DNA of 64,000 bases, taken from positions 32,312,501 through 32,376,500 of the forward strand of contig NC_091245.1 of assembly GCF_042477335.2 (NCBI RefSeq), given 5' to 3'. The notes under the pieces were generated by a model, which did not search any database, was not told where the DNA came from, and saw nothing but the letters and a program-made list of their open reading frames with translations. A program made the translations under genes and the position numbers. Positions 1 to 11,312 of this stretch are shown here, one piece after another (position 1 is the first letter of the stretch; each line of letters opens with the position of its first letter). This DNA is from Ovis canadensis (lineage: Eukaryota; Chordata; Mammalia; Artiodactyla; Bovidae).

Positions 1-221
1 CAATTTCTCAATTAGTAAAATGGGGGTAATATTAACACCTACATGGTAGGGTTGTTTTTATGAAATAATATGTGTAAAAAGAGGTCAAGTAGGACAAGGA
101 TGCCTCCTGGCCTGACACATGACTTTGATCTTGAGCACTAGGGAATAGCCAGTGCTCCCATCATCACATGCCATCATCTCACTTAATACCCATCCCCTCC
201 CACTGCTGTGTCCCTTTATAC
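1..221 (-). other. C8B: C8B intron 3 (partial)
   Basis: Non-coding sequence that follows the splice donor of C8B exon 3 on the minus strand (GT at 221-220) and runs off the left edge of the window. The remaining C8B exons (rest of the LDL-receptor class A module, MACPF domain, EGF-like and second thrombospondin repeat) are expected beyond position 1. I see nothing else in it. Confidence 0.85.
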
Positions 222-363
222 CTGTCTGTGCACACACAAAGCCTTCACATCGCACTTGACTTCTGCATGGTCTGTTAGAAACACAGTCTTCAACTTCCTT
301 GTCAGAGAAGCTGCATGGTTCCCCGTGGAACTGAGAGGGCCGGATCAAGTAGGCATGTCTGTA
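222..363 (-). CDS. C8B: C8B exon 3: complement C8 beta chain, TSP1 repeat and start of LDLRa module
   Basis: Coding exon of the complement component 8 beta chain, a secreted liver protein that joins C5b-7 and starts C8 assembly in the membrane attack complex. The acceptor is a pyrimidine-rich tract ending TATAG at 364, and the donor is G|GTATAA at 221. The 142 bases encode about residues 84-130 and the first base of a glycine codon. Recognisable stretches are RPSQFHGEPCSFSDKEVEDC and RSQVRCEGFVCAQTG, which match C8 beta closely. It completes the first thrombospondin type-1 repeat and opens the LDL-receptor class A module, with cysteines in the expected positions. It starts in phase 0, matching the AGG codon that ends exon 2. 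No frameshift or stop is present. Identification rests on remembered family sequence, not a search. Confidence 0.96.
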
Positions 364-469
364 CTATAGCAGAGAGGAGCAAGGTGAGACAAAGCCAGAG
401 CCTCAGGAACATGGGGAGCGGAGGGCACACCTAAAGATCTATATTGCCACTGGCTGATTGCCTATTTTG

Positions 470-560
470 AATAGACTGGGAACTCTCTGAGGGCAGGGAC
501 TTTATCTTCAATCTCTATCACAGTAACCAATACAGGTTTGTTGAATGTGGGGAAAGCATG
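470..560 (+). mobile_element. L2 LINE 3' tail fragment
   Basis: The run 'aactctctgagggcaggg' followed by 'caatacaggtttgttgaatg' matches the well-known 3' end of the ancient mammalian L2 LINE. It is a short diverged fragment with no coding capacity. Confidence 0.55.
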
Positions 561-689
561 GACTTTCGAGTCAAAGGTAGTAAGTGAATTGATGGGGCCA
601 GTTCAGTCTTTCAGCTTGATTAATCCCATGGGTTGATTCAAGTATTCTCATTTACTAAGTAGCTTAAAATGCAGAAGTATCCACTTTGG

Positions 690-860
690 AGCCACTGACT
701 CTGTTACTTTCTAGTTATGTGATACTGGGTAAGTTACTTAAGCACTGTGATCTCAACTTACTAATCTGTAAAACGGGGATAATTATGTACAGCTATGTAG
801 TTTCAATTATATGTGAAATCTCATTATGTTGTCTGGTACAGAATAGGCATTCAATTTCTT
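690..860 (+). mobile_element. MIR SINE
   Basis: Contains the MIR core layout: a 'tctagttatgtgatactggg' type block, 'taatctgtaaaacggggata', and a terminal 'gtctggtacagaataggcattc'. It is old and diverged, in plus orientation. Confidence 0.65.
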
Positions 861-1561
861 CTGCTTACTTTTCTTCTGAATTATTAATAATTTTAGCAGT
901 AAATATTTCTCTGTCTCTACTTTCCTGTTTGCTTATTCCAGAAATATTGACTGGATTTCCAAAATATCGATTCAGCTACACAATGCTGGGAAAACGTGGG
1001 TGCTTTTTATGCTTTTTGTTTGTGTTTTCTCATAACCATGTCCTGTGGACTGTCCTCAAGGAGGTCACAGCTGCTGGTGGTGGTCATGATGGCAACCACA
1101 AGGCAGCGGCAACCCAGTGAGAGGGGAGCCATGACCGGGCCAGGACAGAGTGCTCATAAACACAGAGGGGAGTCCTCAGCGCAGACTCAGGAGATGCAGA
1201 AGCGACATCTGAGCTGAGCCCCAAAGGGTGAGGAGACACGTCAGGCAAGCATGGAATGCTGGCATGAGGAGGGGAGAGAAGGGCAATCCGGATGGACGGA
1301 ATTGCTGTGCCAAACCCGAGAGGCTAGAGAGTATGTGCCTTATTCCAGGAAACAAGAAATCCATCCTGGCTGGAGAGAAGAGTTAAAGAGGGAGAGTGAG
1401 AAGAGACGGAGGGACACGGAGCCAGGAGCAGCTAAGGCAGGCCCTCCTGGGCCCTAATAAGGTTGCATTTAGTACTTCTTCATGGTACAATGAGAAGCCA
1501 CTACAGGGGAAGGAAATGATCAGATTTGGGTGACTTCCAAATGCTAGCTGCGGTCAAGATT

Positions 1562-1768
1562 TTGGACTTCCCCGGTGGCTCAGACAGTAAAGCATCTGTC
1601 TACAATGCGGGAGACCTGGGTCCGATCCCTGGGTCGGGAAGATCTTCGGCAATCCACTCCAGTACTATTGCCTGGAAAATCCCGTGGACAGAGGAGCCTG
1701 GTATGCTACAGTCCATGGGGTCGCAAAGAGTTGGACACGACTGAGCGACTTCACTTACTTACTTACTA
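1562..1768 (+). mobile_element. Bov-tA SINE
   Basis: Ruminant tRNA-derived SINE. It begins 'ggacttccccggtggctcag' and ends 'gttggacacgactgagcgac' followed by an (ACTT)n tail. The internal block 'aatccactccagtactattgc' is typical of the family. It lies in C8B intron 2, antisense to the gene. Confidence 0.92.
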
Positions 1769-3470
1769 AGGGGAGCAGACCTGATAGCAGTCCCTCTGAA
1801 GACTGACACGTTAACAGCCACAGTTATTATGTGAGTGGCATCCGGAAATCCAGAAAAGAAATATAGACAACCATCCACCTCTGCTCTTTGCATTTCTAGG
1901 GCATCTTTCTTCCTAGAAGGCAGAGGCTGGCAGGACAGGGATAAGGTCTGCAGAGAAGATACTAGAAGGCTAGCACCAGGCACCAGAGACAAAATGCATT
2001 TGAGGACAGTGGAGATGATAAAGGAAAGACATCTCTCAATCCCTGTTGAAAAAAATGATGTTGAACTCCCAGCCACTGACCTCACAGACATGATGTCCAA
2101 CTGAGGGAACATGCATAGCAAAGTCTGCATGTAGAGCTCTGACTGGATGAGTGGATGGATGGATGGCTCACACTGGGTCTTCCTGGTTTATGGTGCAGAT
2201 GAAGCAATTATCCAAATAATTGGATCAATGTTAATCACGTCAGCAATAAAGCCTGCTTTGGGAACTGAATGTATCTGCTTGGCTCTCCACATTGATGCAA
2301 TTAAGTGTATAATTGTCTTGGGCTTATTCCACTGCCTCTTTAGGGTCTTAGCTCATGGCTGCTTTGGTTTCCCAAGGAGCTGGGGAAAGTGAGAACCGTT
2401 CTCTATTCTCTAACAAATGTGCTATTCTTAGACCTGGATCCTGCACCAGCCTTCCCGTGACAAGAAAATGCAAAGAACAAATACCAGAGACTGCATGTTT
2501 TGACTATTGAACTGGCTAGACAAGAAGCCGATGGCCCGAGTTCAAGATCTGTCTTTACTACTAAGTGAATCCAAGAATTCACTCACCTGCTCTGGGTCTC
2601 TGTTGATCTATCTGCCTAATAGAAAGGGTAACAATTATCCTTCCTTACGGAGATTTCAGGAAATGTAACGAGATCAAACACATATTTATGGAGCACCTCA
2701 AACATGTTAAACATTGGCCTATATACCAAAGACACAGAATTGAATAAGTTTTTAAGTGCTTGCAGTTTAATGGAAAGGCAAATAAAAGTAAATGATGAGT
2801 GTTAGGACACAGCAGGAATAAGGAGCTGCTGCAGTTCATAAAGGAGTGTCTGGCTAAGGGCGAGGGGTGCTGAGAACTCAAGGAAGGCTTCTCAAAAGAG
2901 GCGGCCCCTAAGCAAAGTTTCAAATCATGAGTAGGTATTAGTCAGTGAAGGAAGTGGAAAGGACATTTCAGCCTGAGAACGGAGTATGAAATGGTCAGAA
3001 AAATACATGTGTTCTGTGTGCTGGCGTGGGGGATGTTCTGTGAAGATGCGGGCCAGGTCTATCTAAGGTGTGGGTGGCCTTGAAGACCGTGAGTCTGGAC
3101 TTGATCCTAAGGGCCATGCATAGGCTTTGGATGTTCAAGCAGGGGAAAGACCAGCCAGACTTTCATTTTCAATGGCTCCCTTGGCTGCCCCGTGAAAGAT
3201 GGATTGAAAGAATAAGGCTGGAGGCAGGAAGTCTAATTAGGAAGCTGCTAATAGGAGAAAGGACAGATATGCTTCAAAACAAACCTGAAGGATCAAAGGC
3301 AGGATCTGACTGCCCCTTGGAAGCTCAGAGGAATAAAATTCATTCATTAAATCAGCCAACATTTATCAAACTCCTACTATGATCAGTTACGATCAGTAGT
3401 GCATTAACTGATCTTGCTGAGGGATAGGGCTCCTGGAAGCTTAGAGGTCTCCCAGGGTCTGGGTACCTAC

Positions 3471-3627
3471 CCTTTTCTTCTGACAGGGATCACACGTGGT
3501 CCAGGAGGACCAGCTGGACAGCTCGCAATCAATAGGCAACGGCGTGACATCCACACTCCGCGTCTGTCTAGTCTTGGCAAGGCTCTCATTGACTGAGTTT
3601 GACCCAAGAGAGGGTAGCTTTTCACCT
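3471..3627 (-). CDS. C8B: C8B exon 2: propeptide and start of first TSP1 repeat
   Basis: Coding exon of complement C8 beta. The acceptor is CCTTTAG at 3628 and the donor is AAAAGG|GTAGGT at 3470. Its first base completes the arginine codon split from exon 1, then 52 codons cover about residues 32-83. The stretch KTRQTR|SVDV (residues 49-58) contains the R-x-x-R propeptide site, with the mature chain expected to start at Ser55 as in the human protein. It is followed by DCELSSWSSWTTCDPCQKKR, the start of the first thrombospondin type-1 repeat, with the WSSW motif that is C-mannosylated in this family. An NES glycosylation sequon at residue 44 falls in the propeptide. Length and phases fit exons 1 and 3 exactly. 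Confidence 0.97.
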
Positions 3628-3735
3628 CTAAAGGTCATCACAAAGAAGAGAGTGAAGTATCAGAAGGTAATTAAGTCTACATTCCACTGCCTATCCATCC
3701 ATTCAATAAATATATATTTGCTCATTTATGCAAGG

Positions 3736-3941
3736 CTGGTTTCCCTGGTGGCTCAGTGGTAAAGAATCTGCCTGCAATGCAGGAGACCTGGGTTCAGTCT
3801 CTGGCTTGGGAAGATCCCCTGGAGAAGGGCATGGCAACCCACTCCAGTATTCTTGCCTGGAAAATTCCATGGACAGAGGAGCTTGGCGGGCTACATATAG
3901 TCCATGGGGTCGCAAAAAGTCGCACACGACTGAGGGACTAA
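3736..3941 (+). mobile_element. Bov-tA SINE
   Basis: Begins 'tttccctggtggctcagtgg' and contains 'caacccactccagtattctt' and 'gtccatggggtcgcaaaaag', ending 'cacacgactgagggactaag'. Full-length ruminant tRNA-derived SINE, in plus orientation. Confidence 0.93.
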
Positions 3942-4074
3942 GGACAGAACATTAGTTTATCAGTCAAGTATCAGTTAACTCATTCAGCAATATTTATGGA
4001 ACCCTCAGTTATTGCCTCAGATTATGGCTAGCTACAGTCCAAAGAGTATTGAACTCTGAACAGAAGATCATCCT

Positions 4075-4220
4075 TCAGCAGCTGGGTGATCTTGGTCTGT
4101 TTTTTCAGCCCTTGTGCGCTTCATTTTTCTCACCTCTATAATGAGAGAACATACCTCATAAGGCTATTTGAAGGATTAAATAAGAAAGTATATGTGAAAG
4201 CACTTTATAAGGTCTAAAGT
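4075..4220 (+). mobile_element. MIR SINE fragment
   Basis: Diverged MIR core: 'cagctgggtgatcttgg', a 'ttttctcacctctataatga' block and 'aaggattaaataagaaag'. In plus orientation. Confidence 0.6.
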
Positions 4221-6432
4221 GCTTGAGATATACAGGGATTACAACCACAGCTAGATGTATGACCTCATGCAGTACCCTCCCCATCTTAGGGCCTCTGTTT
4301 TATCCCCTGGAAAATGAGAAGTTTGGACTAGGTGGTTTTTAAGTCACCCTCTCATGTTATGAGTCTATGAAACTTTTTCTGAGAACAAATCATATTCAGG
4401 ATACTGTGCTCAAGAGGACACAGAAATATAAGACACAGCCTCTGCTCTGGAACTCACAGTTTGTCTTAGGATGAGAGAAGATAAACATGTCTCCTTCCTT
4501 AGCTCTTCTGGACTTTACCAAGGAGGCAGGGTTTTTAAGCATGCAGGATGGATGGTCTGAGTTGAGCTTTAGGACATTACTGTGGCTGCAGTGTGGAGGC
4601 TAGATGGAGGCGGGGAAAGCCCAGAGGCAGGAAAAGCAGGTAGGAGGCTCAAGCAATGGTACCAATGGGTGGTGTGAGCCTGAACCACTCCAGCATCCAG
4701 GGGATAGAGAGTGGGTGAGACAGATATATGAGATGTTTTTCACGGGGAGTGGACAGAGTGATGGGTAACTGGATGGGGTGTGGATTATAGGGAGAAAGGG
4801 GGCTTAGGATGATGCTGGTTTCTAGTTTGGGTGTGTGGTTGGGTGGGTGGGGAAACCAGGGGCAAAGGAATTTGTTGTAGAAGATGGAGTTGGGGCATGC
4901 TGAGTTCCAGGTGCCTGTGGAGCCACTCAATAAATAGTTCCTATGTAGATCTGGAACTCAGCAGAGAGATTTGCACTGGAAATTCAGATCTGCTCATGAA
5001 AAGCTACGGAAGAGGATAAAAATATTCCTGAGAGACACCAGCCAAGACTGAGCCCTGGAGAGACTAGTGTCTGCTAGGCTAGAGGGAAGATAGTACATAG
5101 AGGTGAGTGGGGGATAGGAGAGGTAGGTGCTGCTACACCTGCAGAGCAGTCAAACAACATGAAACCTGAAATCTGTCTAGAAAATAAGGTAACACTTTTT
5201 GTTGAGTCCCTGGCACTCGTGGGACATTGAGTAAAACAGGGAAAGAAAGGTCATGTGCTTTAATCTGTTTGTGCCTCCAGTTTCCCCACGTGTAATACGA
5301 TGGGTATAATTTCTATTTTTCTTCCATTTGAAAAAATGTATACCGGTGTAAAATTCATTGTAATTTGTGTTTATTTTCAAGGGAACAAGGGAGAAAAGAA
5401 AGAGAATTCAGATTTGTGGAGCATCCAGGACTTGTCAGGTCCTGAATGAGATGTTTCACCCTTGCTATCTCATCTAATCCTGACAGCAATGCTAGAAGGC
5501 CGCGACCTCCTAGACAGGCGAGGGAAATGGTCAAGAGTCACGTGGTGGTCACACTGGGATCTGAGCTGAGCTCTGCTCGCCTCTAGTCTCTGTGCTGCGT
5601 TCATCTCCATCTGCTACCCAGAAAGAACCAGGCCAGCGTTCCCCCTACCAGTCCCCTCCATCTCCAGGCAAGGCCTCTCTCATCTGCTTGTCAAGACTCA
5701 GTGCTTAGGCAGAGCATCACATAATCTCCACTAGCACATCGTTCCAGACAAGGTCATTAACAATACATCCTCACTTGGCAAAAGTCCTAAAAAGAGGATA
5801 ATATTAACTACAGTGAAATCCATCTCCATGACCACCCCAGAGACCAGCAAAAATCAATTGCCTCGTAAAGTTGAATGTTTAATGAAAGGTCAAAGACTAT
5901 TGGAAACCGCAGGTGGGTTCTTTAAAATGGTTACTTGAGGCAGGACTTGCACAGCAGTAGGGGGGTAAGGGGGTGGTTTAGAATGTGCTCTTATCTACTA
6001 ATTTGCCCAGGTTTGACAAAACAATACTGTCTGTGATTTAGCTTCGCCTTAAGTATATATTTGACAGCGCTGCAGGGTATCCTCTTCCTGTTTCCACTAA
6101 GAAACTGCTACATTGTGTTTTTAGCAACTATCCACCCAATTTGGGCCACAGTGGAGACTGAGTAGATAAGTAATGTGCACATATGCTATTAAGAGTCGCA
6201 ATTACTTTCTTCTCTGAGATTTGAAAGCCTGTTAATGGGCAAGATGATCACTTATAGAAGGAACTTGGTAAAAAGTAGTTACAACCACCAGATCTCTCAT
6301 TTTTGCACCAAATTTTCATTCCAGAGGTGGCAATATAATGAAGAAATCAGCTGAATAAATAGTCTGTTTGTAAATTACACTGGATAAGATGGGTGTGGTT
6401 TATTAGTACTACAAAATGCAAATCTGAAAGCA

Positions 6433-6655
6433 AGTGTGTGCATGCTAAGTCGCTTCAGTTGTGTCCCAATCTTTGCTACCCTATGGACTGTGGCCCACCA
6501 GGCTCCTCTGCCCATGGGATTCTCCAGGCAAGAATACTGCAGTGGGTTGCCATGCCCTCCTCCAGGGGATCTTCCCGACCCAGGGATCTAACCCTCATCT
6601 CTTAAGTCTCCTGCATTGGCAGGTGGGTTCCTTACCACTGGGACCACTTGGAAGC
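6433..6655 (-). mobile_element. Bov-tA SINE
   Basis: Reverse complement of the ruminant SINE. 'ctaagtcgcttcagttgtgt' lies at one end and the tRNA-like head, seen as 'acccagggatctaaccctc', at the other. Minus orientation. Confidence 0.92.
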
Positions 6656-7219
6656 CGTCTGCAAGCAAGGCTAGCATTCAACTGCAGCTTTAATTCCTAG
6701 GACTAGCATGGACCCAACAGAAGACAGGGGCAGTCAGGACCTCTGTGTATGGCTACTGTAACACGTGCCTTCACACTATGAATTTACAGAGATGAATCAG
6801 ATGGGTGTTCTGAACAACTGACTTGACTCCATCATTCAGAATTCTCTGTATGCTTCTAATGTTGAAAAATTAAACATGCCCAGAGAACTACAGAAAACAA
6901 ATAATAAATACTCATGTACTCACAACCCAGGTTGGCAATTGTTAACATTTTGGTATACTTCCTTCAAGTCTTTTTTTTTTTTTTTCAATAAAAAATACCT
7001 CATAAATTTGACATCTGTGGTTGATACCAGCTCCAGATCCATTTTCCTCTCATATTCTTCAGAGGATACTACAGTCATCAATCGGTATATATCCTTCCAG
7101 TCTTTCAAATGTTTACATACACACATATAGACACAAGATATAGCATTGCTTTTGTGAGCTGCACTCATACGAGGCATAGTATCCTATAACTTGCTTTTGT
7201 CAATCAGCATTGTGTTTCC

Positions 7220-7427
7220 GGGGACTGCCCTGGTGGCCCAGTGGCTAAGGCTCTGTGCTCCCAGTGCAGACGTCCCGGGTTCAATCCCCAATTAGGGAAC
7301 TTGATCCCATAAACCATCCCATGACAAAAAGATTCTACATGCCACAGTGGAGACTGAAGATCCCATGTGCCATGACTCAGACCCAGTGCAGCCAAACAAA
7401 GAAATTTTCAAAAGAAATATTAAAAAG
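7220..7427 (+). mobile_element. CHR-type tRNA-derived SINE (cetartiodactyl)
   Basis: Begins 'ggggactgccctggtggccc' with a tRNA-like B-box region 'gggttcaatccccaattagg' and an A-rich tail. This differs from Bov-tA and matches the older cetartiodactyl CHR SINE group. The sub-family is not resolved. Confidence 0.75.
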
Positions 7428-8139
7428 CACTGCATTTCTGGCCCATATATGTTGACTCATAAAGATATCTTGTTCCTTCTTTTTATCTAAATGTTCCATC
7501 ATGAGACAGGCATTTAACATTTTCTTTTTGAAGGACATTTACAGTTTGTCATTGTTTTGCAGTTGCAAACAATGCAACAGCAAACACCCTTCTACAAGGT
7601 GTTGGAATGCATCCCCCACATAAAGTCTGACAAGAATGAACCTGCCTTTCCTCGAGGTGTGCGGAATGCTGAGGACATATTTCACTCAGTTCTTGTCTCC
7701 TAGTCTTTCTAACAGGAGTCTCTGATCAAAATAAAGATGGATCCATCATGCACGGCAGGATTAGGTCAGCAGTAAATTGCGAGCCATCAGCTTATATAGA
7801 TGGGGTATGTCAATATATTTTGGCTTTCTGTAGAAATGGCCTGACACAACAACTTTCTTGTCACACACAATTTGTTAGGCAGCTGCATCTCCTTTGCAAA
7901 TAAAATCCTTCCTCTTTGCTGGAAGGGGCAGCTTCTGGGTGGCAAATTCTCAGTTTCTCATCTCTGTGTCGTTTGCTATTGTAGACATGGAATTTAAAGC
8001 CACATCTCAAGGCAACACATGTATGGTCCAGAGATGGAGAAATGGCCTTGGAGTCCAGCAAGTCAGATCCACAATGCTGGTGGAGAAAGGATAATGTATT
8101 AGCAAGAGGTAGAAAAATATAGGGGCTCTGGAACCAGGA

Positions 8140-8335
8140 AGAAAAAAAAAAGGATTTGAATCCATATTTTGTTACATATTAAGTGAGGAATCCTGAAATA
8201 GTTACATTCTCTTTCCAAACTTCAGTTTCCTTCTCTGTAAACTGTAAATGATAGCACTAACCTCAAACAGCTGTGAGGATTAGACCTAACACATCTAAAT
8301 GCCTTACAACGAGCAGCAATAAATAAACATAGGTC
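8140..8335 (+). mobile_element. MIR SINE
   Basis: 'cttcagtttccttctctgta' followed by 'cctcaaacagctgtgaggat' and 'taaatgccttacaac' follow the MIR consensus order. Plus orientation, diverged. Confidence 0.65.
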
Positions 8336-8734
8336 TGTCTTATGAAGATGGAATGAGTATTTCATCTGACTTGAATGTAAGAGTAACTAAAATTGGTAGC
8401 CTTTCTTAGCTAATATGAAGGTCTCAGCATTTTCTGTTGCAGAACTAAAGGCTATTATTCCATTTCATCTAAGGGATTCAAAGACATGCCATGTTCAAGA
8501 CTGCTCCGTGGGAATCACAGATCGAGGCTGATGCACTAAGTCTGGATTCAGTTAAGGGTCTGAGACTCATGAGATGTGAACAAATCTCTTCTCCTTTCTG
8601 AGGACCCACTTGCTCATCTACATATGTGAATAGGGACAATAGCCATCTCATGACATCACTGGAGGGTTCAGCAAGGTTTCCCAGCTTGTCAGCTACACTC
8701 ATCTTACCCCTTCACGTCCTACATCCGAGTGAAC

Positions 8735-9450
8735 TTCCTAGTATGGAAGTCTGACTGTGTCAATCCTTCCATGGCTCCCCACTACTGAGGCTAAAGTTCA
8801 AGGTCCTTAACCAGAGTACTGGTGCCCCCTCCGAGCTCCTTCTAGGATCTGACTCCTGCTGACTCTGACTCGGTCCTGTCTTTGGCAACTCCTCACCTTA
8901 GCCTGCTCCCTGGGTGGCTCAAATGATAAAGAGTCTGCTGGCAATACGGGAGACCTGAGTTCAATCCCTGGGTTGGAAGACCCTCTGGAGAAAGGCATGG
9001 CAACCCACTCCAGTATTCTGGCCTGGAGAATCCCATGGACAGAGGAGCCTGGCGGGCTACCGTGCATGAAGTCACAGTCGGACACGACTGAGCGACTCGC
9101 ACTACTACTACACCTTGGCCTGGACATGCAGCTGCAGGAACAAGCCAGGCTCTCTCATCTCCACGCGCTTGTCCAGGCTGCTGCTTCTTCCTGGATGCTC
9201 TTCACCCTCTCCCATTTGGCAAACACCTACTCCTACAGAAATATTCAGCTCAACCATCCTCTCCACACTCTGGTAAAGCCAATCGCCCCTTCTTCTGTTT
9301 TCCACTTGCTCCTGTACTATCTCTCGCAACAGTACACCCAGATGTGCTCTCATGTGGGTTTTCTCCACGAGAACATGACCCCTTTGTGTCCTATTCATCT
9401 CAGCATCCTCAGAGCTTGTGAGAGGTCCCACACAGGGGTCCACATGTGGG
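8735..9450 (+). mobile_element. L2 LINE fragment, split by a SINE
   Basis: 'ccttccatggctccccacta' and 'aagttcaaggtccttaacca' on the left, and 'ctgcttcttcctggatgctc' on the right, have the order of a single L2 copy. The Bov-tA SINE at 8906-9110 interrupts it. Confidence 0.6.
8906..9110 (+). mobile_element. Bov-tA SINE with target-site duplication
   Basis: Ruminant SINE flanked by a 12-base target-site duplication, 'caccttagcctg' at 8894-8905 and 'caccttggcctg' at 9111-9122. The two copies differ at one base. It inserted into an L2 fragment and carries the family blocks 'gcaacccactccagtattct' and 'gtcggacacgactgagcgac'. Confidence 0.95.
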
Positions 9451-10475
9451 TAGGGTTGCTATGACCCCTTTAAACCCTCCATTCCAGACACATTTCCTTG
9501 GATCCTGATAAGATACATAGTACACACAAGGAAGGCCTTGGCTGCTTCATTCTTCTCAGGACCAAGTTGAGGTTCTTGGTATCGTAATAGCTAACAGTCA
9601 TTGAGTGCCCAACGGACAGTGAAAACTCACCGCCCTGGTCTCGGGTGGTGCCCAGTAGGGGCTGAGTGCTCAGCAGAGCTGACACCAGGGGCCGTCCAAT
9701 GGGCACCAGGTGCTCCTCCCACGAGAGGCTGTGTGTGCACAGCCTTTCTGTAACGAGTGAGAGGAATAACATTAAGTCCTTCCTCCGATGGGATGGCTCA
9801 CAAGGAGCCTGGGACACAGGACAGCTTCAGCTTCTCACTGTAAGGGCAGCGGCTTCTGCACCAGGACGATCCCCCAGCTGATACATCACTGGGGCTTCTT
9901 TCACTGGATCCCACCTTGAACTTTCACTCAGATTAAGTTTGAGCTTTCAACTCAGATAGTTTCTTTAGCCTGTTTTGCACCCAATTAAAAATAACCATAA
10001 AAGATGAAATAAATCAATTACCACATAATTGCTGTGAATATCTGGAGTATGTATGTGTGTGTGAGGAGGGTGGTTTGAGAGCAAAAATTTAGCCTGATGA
10101 AGAGGTAGAGTAGGTCACTCTTGTATTAAAATCATTGCTATAAGTTGGCTTTACTTCCTCCATACATAACAGACCTCTTGCTTAAAGAAGTATGCTGAGG
10201 CTTTGCTCAGAATACAGAGCAAGGATCCTATTCTTAGCGTGATAAAATACCTTTAAACACGTCAGTTTCCTATGAGAACTTTTGTTGAAATCGGTGGCAT
10301 GGTTCCACAATAATTTGAAGAGTTGTTGATATGGTGTTATCAGATGCATGTTAAGTTGCTTCGGGAGATGTTCCTTATTCAATAGGCATGTGACAAGGAG
10401 GGAGGGTCAGCATGACGTGGCTTTATATTCCCCAACATATTATTGATTATGAGGTCATTTGGAACTATCACCTAC

Positions 10476-10567
10476 CTGGAGCTGGGCACACTGAAAGATC
10501 CCAGGGCAGCACAGAGAAGAAACAGCTCTGCCGGCACCCTCCAAGCCCATGTCCTGGAGGTCTTCAT
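10476..10567 (-). CDS. C8B: C8B exon 1: start codon and signal peptide
   Basis: First coding exon of complement C8 beta. The start codon is at 10567-10565 in the context GGGAAAATGA, and the donor AGCTCCAG|GTAGGT is at 10475. The 30 codons plus two bases begin MKTSRTWAWRVPAELF and continue into LLCAALGSF, a basic N-region followed by a hydrophobic signal-peptide core. The split codon AG|A gives arginine at the exon 2 junction. The frame stays open upstream to an in-frame ATG at 10720, but I prefer the downstream ATG because the known protein begins there and the upstream stretch would bury the signal peptide. The signal directs secretion from hepatocytes. Transcription proceeds leftward into exon 2 about 6.8 kb away. 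Confidence 0.96.
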
Positions 10568-10760
10568 TTTCCCTCTGCAACAGGAAATCTGACCACAGCT
10601 CCCGGTTCCATGAAGAGTCCACCCAGGGAGTTCTGCCGTCAGCTTCTGTTTCTGGAAAGTAAACAGCTGGGCAAAGTAAACAGAAAGCCACCAGTGACCA
10701 GAAACACTTAGACTTTGCACAGACAGAAGACTTATCTGGGACTCCAGACACCAATGAGAA
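10568..10760 (-). promoter_or_regulatory. C8B: C8B 5' UTR and proximal promoter region
   Basis: Sequence directly upstream of the C8B start codon. It is not a recognised repeat; a MIR starts only at about 10835. Read on the minus strand it contains two copies of CTGTTTACTTT (10656-10683), an inverted CCAAT box (ccaat at 10751-10755, plus strand) and TGCAAAGTCTAAG near 10715, which resembles an HNF4 half-site. I see no clear TATA box. The transcription start cannot be placed from sequence, so the 5' UTR and promoter are not separated here. Confidence 0.55.
10656..10683 (-). promoter_or_regulatory. C8B: Tandem FOXA-type binding motifs upstream of C8B
   Basis: The 11-base word aaagtaaacag occurs at 10656-10666 and again at 10673-10683, a spacing of 17 bases. 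Its reverse complement contains TGTTTAC, the core motif of FOXA (HNF3) factors that drive liver genes. The sites lie about 90-120 bases upstream of the start codon. The role is inferred from motif and position. Confidence 0.5.
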
Positions 10761-10834
10761 TGGTGGAGAGCTTAGACTGTATTCATGTGTAACAGATTCT
10801 GGGGTAAGCTGCTGAGAGGACAGGCAGTTAGTGG

Positions 10835-11030
10835 GGCAATAAGGACTCTGTGCTCTCGGTCCAGACTGCCTGGGTTCAAATCCTTTCTCTGTAACTTACC
10901 AGCTTTGGGACCTTGGGCAAGTCATTTCATTTCAGTTTCCTCACTTGGAAAGTGGGGAGAATCAAATAAGTACATACAAGTCAAGCACTTAGAACAGGCC
11001 CATACTGAGCACTCAGACATGTGAGTTATT
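10835..11030 (+). mobile_element. MIR SINE
   Basis: Near full-length MIR: 'actgcctgggttcaaatcct', 'gggaccttgggcaagtcatt' and 'gtttcctcacttggaaagtg' in order. It lies immediately upstream of the C8B promoter region. Confidence 0.8.
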
Positions 11031-11124
11031 ATTATGAAGTAGAATACAGGGTCTGGAGGCAGACTTTGAATTCTGGTTTGCCCCTTTCTAGCTAAATGAT
11101 TTTAAGAGGCTACAGAGCTTTAGA

Positions 11125-11312
11125 GCTTGTCTAGGTTCAAGCTGCCAGCTGTGTGACCCTGGGCCAATGATTAACCTCTCTGGGCCCAAATTTCTTCCTC
11201 TACCTAACAAGGATCATAAGAGTGCCCACCTCACAGGGCTGTCATGCAAATTAGATAAATCTAAATATTTAAAGCACTTTGAACAGTGCCTGGCACATGC
11301 TGTGTAATCTCT
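11125..11312 (+). mobile_element. MIR SINE
   Basis: 'gccagctgtgtgaccctggg', 'acctctctgggcccaaattt', 'cacctcacagggctgtcatg' and 'cagtgcctggcacatgctgt' follow the MIR consensus. A second MIR copy in the same orientation as its neighbour. Confidence 0.8.

Larger units (their letters stand above)
364..3470 (-). other. C8B: C8B intron 2
   Basis: Intron between C8B exons 3 and 2, with GT at 3470-3469 and AG at 365-364 on the minus strand. It contains an L2 tail (about 470-560), a MIR (about 690-860) and a Bov-tA SINE (1562-1768). A short GGAT-type tandem run lies near 2147-2168. I see nothing coding; the open frames on both strands lack exon boundaries or recognisable homology. Confidence 0.85.
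3628..10475 (-). other. C8B: C8B intron 1
   Basis: Intron between C8B exons 2 and 1 (GT at 10475-10474, AG at 3629-3628 on the minus strand). It holds Bov-tA SINEs at 3736-3941, 6433-6655 and 8906-9110, a CHR-type SINE at 7220-7427, MIR copies near 4075-4220 and 8140-8335, and an L2 copy at about 8735-9450 split by the third SINE. The stretch 5860-6130 shows no repeat that I recognise. No additional exon was identified. Confidence 0.85.

Noticed and set aside
7220-7300. tRNA-like A and B box sequence
   Set aside because: It is the head of a tRNA-derived SINE. No tRNA gene with a plausible cloverleaf was seen here or in the other SINE heads.
9108-9464. Overlapping 111- and 163-codon frames
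   Set aside because: They lie in the L2 copy and Bov-tA SINE, with no domain and no exon signals.
10568-10720. In-frame upstream ATG giving a longer C8B N-terminus
   Set aside because: It would place about 50 residues before the signal peptide. The known protein starts at the downstream ATG.
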